Of a stretch of 64,000 bases of DNA, positions 60,273-64,000 are shown in pieces. The position numbers and the translations under genes were made by a program. Below the pieces are notes generated by a model that worked only from the letters and a program-made list of their open reading frames with translations, was not told the DNA's origin and did no database searches. The first letter of the stretch is position 1; each line of letters begins with the position of its first letter. The stretch is from Streptomyces luteolifulvus (GTDB taxonomy: Bacteria; Actinomycetota; Actinomycetes; Streptomycetales; Streptomycetaceae): positions 279,312-343,311 of the forward strand of contig NZ_VZRB01000007.1 in assembly GCF_008806595.1 (NCBI RefSeq), given 5' to 3'.

Positions 60273-62014
60273 TAGCCCAACAAGCCACCCACCAGGCCCG
60301 GCTCGCCCGAGGACGAGCCTCCGGTGCCGGAGGCGCCGCCCGTGGCCGTGCCGCCGGAGGTCGGGCCCGAGCTGGTGCTCGGGGCCTGGCCGACCGGGGA
60401 GGACTGCTGGGGCGGTACCTGGCCCACCGTGCCCTGGGTCTGGCTGGGCGAGCCGCCGGTGACGGCACCGGCGCCGCCGGTGACGGCCGGGGTGGTCGCG
60501 TCCGCCGACGGGGTGGCCCCACCCGACGCGGCGCCCTCGGTGGGCGAGCCGGAGGCCGACGGGGTCTTCTTGTGCCGCTTGCCGGACTTCTCGGGCAGGG
60601 GCGAGCCCGGCAGTTCGTTGCGCGGGGCCTCGCCGGGGCCGGGGACGACCACGCGGTCGGCGTCGCGGACGGCGCCGCCGAGCAGCGAGCCGATGAGCAG
60701 GGTGAGTCCGATGGTGACCGCGGTGACCAGGGCACCGCGGCGCAGCACGTAGCGGCGCAGGTCCCAGAGGTCGGCGCGGGGTCCGAGGCGGCGCCAGGCA
60801 CTGCCCGCCAGGCGGCCGTCGACGGAGTAGACGGGGGCGCCGGCGATGATCAGCGGGGACCAGGCGGCGAGGCAGATGATGTCGGGGGCGTCGTAGACCG
60901 GGGCGGTCTTCCAGCTGACGGTGACGATGAGCGCCGCCGAGAGCATCGCGCCGAACGCCGCGGCGACCCGCTGCCAGCAGCCCAGGATCGTGAGCACGCC
61001 CACGATGACCTGGAGGAAGGCGATGACGAGGCCGGAGCCGACAGGGTGCTGGAGGGCGAACTGGCGCAGTGGCTCGGCCACTTCCCAGGGGTGCAGGGTG
61101 TTGAGCCACTTGACCATGGACCCGCGTTCGCCGCCGTCGAAGTAGACGGGGTCGCAGAGTTTGCCCATACCGGCGTAGATGGAGATGAAGCCGAGGAAGA
61201 CGCGCAGCGGAAGCAGGACGACCCCGAGGTTCAGGCGCCGGCTCGGGTAGTAGGCGTGCCGGGCGGCCGGGTCGTCGGCGTGGCGTCTGCCGGGCCGGTC
61301 CTCGGCCGCCGTTCCGGGCGACTCCTCGTGACCCTCCTGGTCGGTGTGATCCGCGTAGTACGTGTAGTCGGAGCCGGCGTGGCCCTCGTATCCCTCGTAG
61401 CCGCTGTAGGCCGGGTAGCCCGAGGAGTCCGCGAACCGCTCGTCCCCGTAGGCGGGTTCGTCGTAGGCGCTGCCCACGGTGCGCATGTGCGGCAGGAGGC
61501 GGGTGCCGCTCGGGTCGTGGGTGCGCTGGGCGCCGACGGCGGGGTTCTCGGCGGTCCGGTCCGGGTCGCCGTACCCCTGGCCGTGGTATCCGCCGCCGAC
61601 GTCGACACGGGGGATGACCTGCGTGGCTCCGTCGGGGGTGGGGTCCTCGCCCCAGCGGACGCTGCCGCCCCGCGCCGCCTGGAGCAGCCGGTGGGCGCCG
61701 GTGTCGTCGGGGGCGGACCTGCCGCTCCACACGAGGGGCCGGCGGCGGGCGCCGGCGGGCGCCCCCGCTCTGCCCGCCGCGGCGCCCACGACGGGGATAC
61801 GGGCGGTGCCGTCGGCGCCGCTCAAGTGCCGTGCGATCCGCAGGGATTGGGTGCGCCGCGTCGACGCGCCCAACTGCACGCGGAAGCTCGCGTGATTGAC
61901 GATGATCTGCGCCGGATCGCTCGGCACCTTCACCATGCTCAGCGCGGGAGCGTCGTCGAATCCCGACGAGCGGTCCCCCGTGGGTGTGCGGGGTGTTCTG
62001 GTGTCCACACTCAT
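60272..62014 (-). CDS. DoxX-family membrane protein with long disordered ends
   Basis: The 580-residue product has a long hydrophilic N-terminus (1-260, rich in Gly, Asp and Tyr). A DoxX-like four-helix membrane domain follows (about 262-400: LNLGVVLLPLRVFLGFISIYAGMGKLCDPVYF, LVIAFLQVIVGVLTILGCWQRVAAAFGAMLSAALIVTV). After another helix (LVTAVTIGLTLLIGSLLGGAV) comes a Ser/Gly/Thr/Pro tail of 110 residues. DoxX proteins are linked to redox and thiol stress, but the role of this long form is unknown. ATG 62014 opens MSVDTRTPRTPTGD. Confidence 0.8.
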   Translation of the reverse strand: MSVDTRTPRTPTGDRSSGFDDAPALSMVKVPSDPAQIIVNHASFRVQLGASTRRTQSLRIARHLSGADGTARIPVVGAAAGRAGAPAGARRRPLVWSGRSAPDDTGAHRLLQAARGGSVRWGEDPTPDGATQVIPRVDVGGGYHGQGYGDPDRTAENPAVGAQRTHDPSGTRLLPHMRTVGSAYDEPAYGDERFADSSGYPAYSGYEGYEGHAGSDYTYYADHTDQEGHEESPGTAAEDRPGRRHADDPAARHAYYPSRRLNLGVVLLPLRVFLGFISIYAGMGKLCDPVYFDGGERGSMVKWLNTLHPWEVAEPLRQFALQHPVGSGLVIAFLQVIVGVLTILGCWQRVAAAFGAMLSAALIVTVSWKTAPVYDAPDIICLAAWSPLIIAGAPVYSVDGRLAGSAWRRLGPRADLWDLRRYVLRRGALVTAVTIGLTLLIGSLLGGAVRDADRVVVPGPGEAPRNELPGSPLPEKSGKRHKKTPSASGSPTEGAASGGATPSADATTPAVTGGAGAVTGGSPSQTQGTVGQVPPQQSSPVGQAPSTSSGPTSGGTATGGASGTGGSSSGEPGLVGGLLG

Positions 62015-62131
62015 CTAACCGAGTGATGTGTGGTTAGGACACTGCCTTGACCGGCCGGAAGTGTCCGGACCGCGTCAAGCTTGCCCTGTACGCCGGGATT
62101 GACCCGCACAGGTGACGCGGCGGATGTCTGT

Positions 62132-63073
62132 TCAGGCGCGTCGGCGCGCCGCCTCGTACAGCACGATCCCCGTCGCCACACCGGCGTTGAGGGACTCGGC
62201 ACCGCCCGGCATCGGAATCCGCACCCGGACGTCGCAGGTCTCGCCCACCAGCCGGGACAGCCCCTTGCCCTCGCTGCCGACGACGATGACGACGGGCCCG
62301 TCCAGGGCCTCCAGCTCGCCGAGTTCGGCCTCGCCGTCGGCGGCGAGGCCGACGACCACGATGCCCGCCTTCTTGTACGCCTCCAGGGCGCGCGTCAGGT
62401 TGGTGGCACGGGCGACGGGCGTACGGGCGGCGGTGCCGGCGGAGGTCTTCCAGGCGCCGGCGGTCATGCCGGCCGCGCGCCGCTCGGGCACGACGACGCC
62501 GTGGCCGCCGAAGGCGGAGACGGAGCGGACGACGGCGCCGAGGTTGCGCGGGTCGGTCACCCCGTCGAGGGCGACGATCAGCGGGTCCTGGCCCTCGTCG
62601 TAGGCGGCGTCGGCGAGGTCCTCGGGGTGCGCGTACTCGTACGGCGGAACCTGCAGGACCAGGCCCTGGTGGTTGAGGCCGTTCGTCATGCGGTCGAGCT
62701 CGGGGCGCGGGGCCTCCATGAGGTTGATGCCCCCGCGCTCGGCGGCGAGTTGGAGGGCCTCGCGGACGCGCTCGTCGTTGTCGATGAACTGCTGGACGTA
62801 CAGCGTGGAGGCGGGCACGCCCTCGCGCAGCGCCTCGACGACGGGGTTGCGCCCGACGACGAGCTCGGAGGTCGACTTGCCGCCGCGGCCCCGGGGCGCG
62901 GGGCGACGCGCGGTCTGCTTCGCCTTGGCGGTGGCGATGCGGTTCTTCTTGTGCCCCTTGCGCATCTCGGCGGGCGGCGTCGGGCCCTTGCCCTCGAGGC
63001 CCTTGCGCCGCTGGCCGCCACTGCCGACCTGCGCGCCCTTCTTGCCGGACATGCGGCGGTTGTTAGCGGCCAT
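62132..63073 (-). CDS. rlmB: 23S rRNA 2'-O-methyltransferase RlmB/TrmH family
   Basis: The 313-residue SpoU-family enzyme has a basic N-terminal extension (1-65), the substrate-binding domain ([25 protein letters not shown]), and the knotted methyltransferase domain. The latter shows [23 protein letters not shown] near residue 167, [16 protein letters not shown] near 260 and the SAM knot [22 protein letters not shown] near 286. It methylates a ribose in 23S rRNA with SAM. The cysS gene lies upstream on the same strand with a gap of about 110 bp, the usual actinobacterial pair. Confidence 0.93.
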   Translation of the reverse strand: MAANNRRMSGKKGAQVGSGGQRRKGLEGKGPTPPAEMRKGHKKNRIATAKAKQTARRPAPRGRGGKSTSELVVGRNPVVEALREGVPASTLYVQQFIDNDERVREALQLAAERGGINLMEAPRPELDRMTNGLNHQGLVLQVPPYEYAHPEDLADAAYDEGQDPLIVALDGVTDPRNLGAVVRSVSAFGGHGVVVPERRAAGMTAGAWKTSAGTAARTPVARATNLTRALEAYKKAGIVVVGLAADGEAELGELEALDGPVVIVVGSEGKGLSRLVGETCDVRVRIPMPGGAESLNAGVATGIVLYEAARRRA

Positions 63074-63184
63074 GACCTACCTGTCTGTGAGAAGCGTGCT
63101 GACGCTTGGAGGAGTACGTACGTCTATGAAGTGTGCCGCCCGGAGGCCCGGACGGCACAATCGATCACCTGAAGCGGGACGGCC

Positions 63185-64000
63185 TCAGCGCGGGCCGAGG
63201 CTCCAGCGCGGTCCCTGCGGCCCGTCCTCGATGACGAGTCCCGACTGGTTGAGCTGGTCGCGGATGGCGTCCGCGGTGGCCCAGTCCTTGCGGGCGCGGG
63301 CGGCCTCGCGCTGCTCGAGGACGAGTCCTACGAGGCTGTCGACGACGCCGTGCAGATCCTCGCCGCAGCTCTCCTCGTCGGCCCACTGCGGGTCGAGCGG
63401 GTCGAGACCGAGGACGCCGAGCATGGCGCGCACCTCGGCGAGGCAGGCCACCGCGGCTTCCTTGTCGTCAGCCGCGAGGGCGCTGTTGCCCTGCCGGACC
63501 GTGGTGTGGACGACGGCGAGGGCCTGCGGGACGCCCAGGTCGTCGTCCATGGCCTCGGCGAAGGTGGGCGGGACCTCGGCGGACGGCTCGACGACGCCCG
63601 CCTTCTCCACCACGCGCTGCATGAAGCCCTCGATGCGCGCGAACGCCGACTCGGCCTCGCGCAGGGCCTCCTCGCTGTACTCGATGGTCGAGCGGTAGTG
63701 CGGGGTGCCGAGGTAGTAGCGCAGGACGATCGGACGCCACTGCTTGACCATCTCGCTCACCAGGACCGAGTTGCCGAGCGACTTGGACATCTTCTCGCCG
63801 CTCATGGTGACCCAGGCGTTGTGCACCCAGTACCGCGCGAAGTCGTCGCCGAAGGCCTTGGCCTGGGCGATCTCGTTCTCGTGGTGCGGGAAGACCAGGT
63901 CCAGTCCGCCGCCGTGGATGTCGAAGGCGGAACCCAGGTACCGGTGCGCCATCGCCGAGCACTCCAGGTGCCAGCCCGGACGGCCGCGGCCCCACGGCGT
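63185..64000 (-). CDS. cysS: Cysteinyl-tRNA synthetase, C-terminal part (start outside window)
   Basis: The frame is open to the window edge, so only the C-terminal 271 residues are visible of a usual total of about 465. The visible part begins near the zinc region ([39 protein letters not shown]). It includes the class I motif KMSKS in [12 protein letters not shown] and ends with the helical anticodon-recognition and C-terminal region. It charges tRNA-Cys in the cytoplasm. rlmB follows on the same strand. Confidence 0.95.
   Translation of the reverse strand, partial: TPWGRGRPGWHLECSAMAHRYLGSAFDIHGGGLDLVFPHHENEIAQAKAFGDDFARYWVHNAWVTMSGEKMSKSLGNSVLVSEMVKQWRPIVLRYYLGTPHYRSTIEYSEEALREAESAFARIEGFMQRVVEKAGVVEPSAEVPPTFAEAMDDDLGVPQALAVVHTTVRQGNSALAADDKEAAVACLAEVRAMLGVLGLDPLDPQWADEESCGEDLHGVVDSLVGLVLEQREAARARKDWATADAIRDQLNQSGLVIEDGPQGPRWSLGPR

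Noticed and set aside
60272..62014. Repeats in this gene as a CRISPR-like array
   Set aside because: The low-complexity stretches are codon-level Gly/Ser/Thr repeats. There are no regular spacers and no cas genes in the window.

Overview
The window is a very GC-rich actinobacterial chromosome segment, almost certainly from a Streptomyces. Third-codon-position GC is extreme. Many genes begin with GTG and several with TTG. The region carries Streptomyces core genes (msiK, cdgB, groEL2 with CIRCE half-sites, DasR-type operators, XRE/DUF397 and DUF3263 genes). From memory, the order helD ... murQ ... groEL2 ... thrC ... otsA/otsB ... nagKA ... cdgB ... terD ... msiK ... rlmB, cysS follows the SCO4235-SCO4316 arm of S. 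coelicolor read backwards. I could not run an alignment to confirm this.

Layout. 1-12 kb: the end of a HelD-type helicase, a 0.5 kb block of degenerate 80-bp repeats, CutC, two mycothiol-dependent (DinB/MDMPI) proteins, an HD hydrolase, and a MurNAc-6-phosphate module (RpiR regulator, murQ, EIIBC permease). An XRE/DUF397 pair and a MerR gene with its divergent target follow. 12-16 kb: lineage-specific genes, including a frameshifted Uma2 gene with an internal tandem duplication, and an old-yellow-enzyme reductase. 16-24 kb: housekeeping genes (groEL, cold-shock protein, MoaD/ThiS-like protein, thrC, a glycosyltransferase, otsA, otsB). 24-29 kb: amino-sugar catabolism (solute-binding protein divergent from nagK-nagA, then a PfkB kinase), with dre-like DasR sites between the divergent genes. 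29-45 kb: a CBM protein, the diguanylate cyclase gene cdgB, flavin reductase, a GNAT remnant, an ECF sigma factor, ArfB, TerD, a GNAT-Nudix fusion, an M1 lipoprotein peptidase, a pentapeptide protein, and several oxidoreductases and transporters. 57-64 kb: tRNA-Thr, msiK, a sugar nucleotidyltransferase, a DoxX-like protein, rlmB and the end of cysS.

The most interesting part is 45.4-57.0 kb. It holds two paralogous alpha-ketoglutarate-HExxH-type peptide hydroxylase candidates, each preceded by its own 59-residue precursor-like peptide. A trypsin-like protease with an effector-associated-type C-terminal domain lies between the two pairs. Next come a 1320-residue FxsT-like protein (degenerate vWA-like N-terminus, NB-ARC, TPRs) and a VMAP-like protein. 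There is no radical SAM enzyme and neither peptide ends in the FxSxx motif. It therefore looks like a variant in which RiPP-like peptide modification is coupled to an NTPase-based conflict or signalling switch. It lies beside tRNA-Thr and msiK, roughly where S. coelicolor, as I recall it, has its contractile injection cluster.

Two further themes link distant genes. Amino-sugar and cell-wall recycling is represented by murQ/EIIBC, nagK/nagA and the orphan sugar-binding protein, with MsiK as a plausible shared ATPase. The same 12-bp dre-like core lies upstream of cutC and nagK. Several operators can be read directly: a three-half-site CIRCE array, a MerR promoter with a 19-bp spacer, an RpiR inverted repeat over its own start codon, and a perfect Crp-type box upstream of cdgB.
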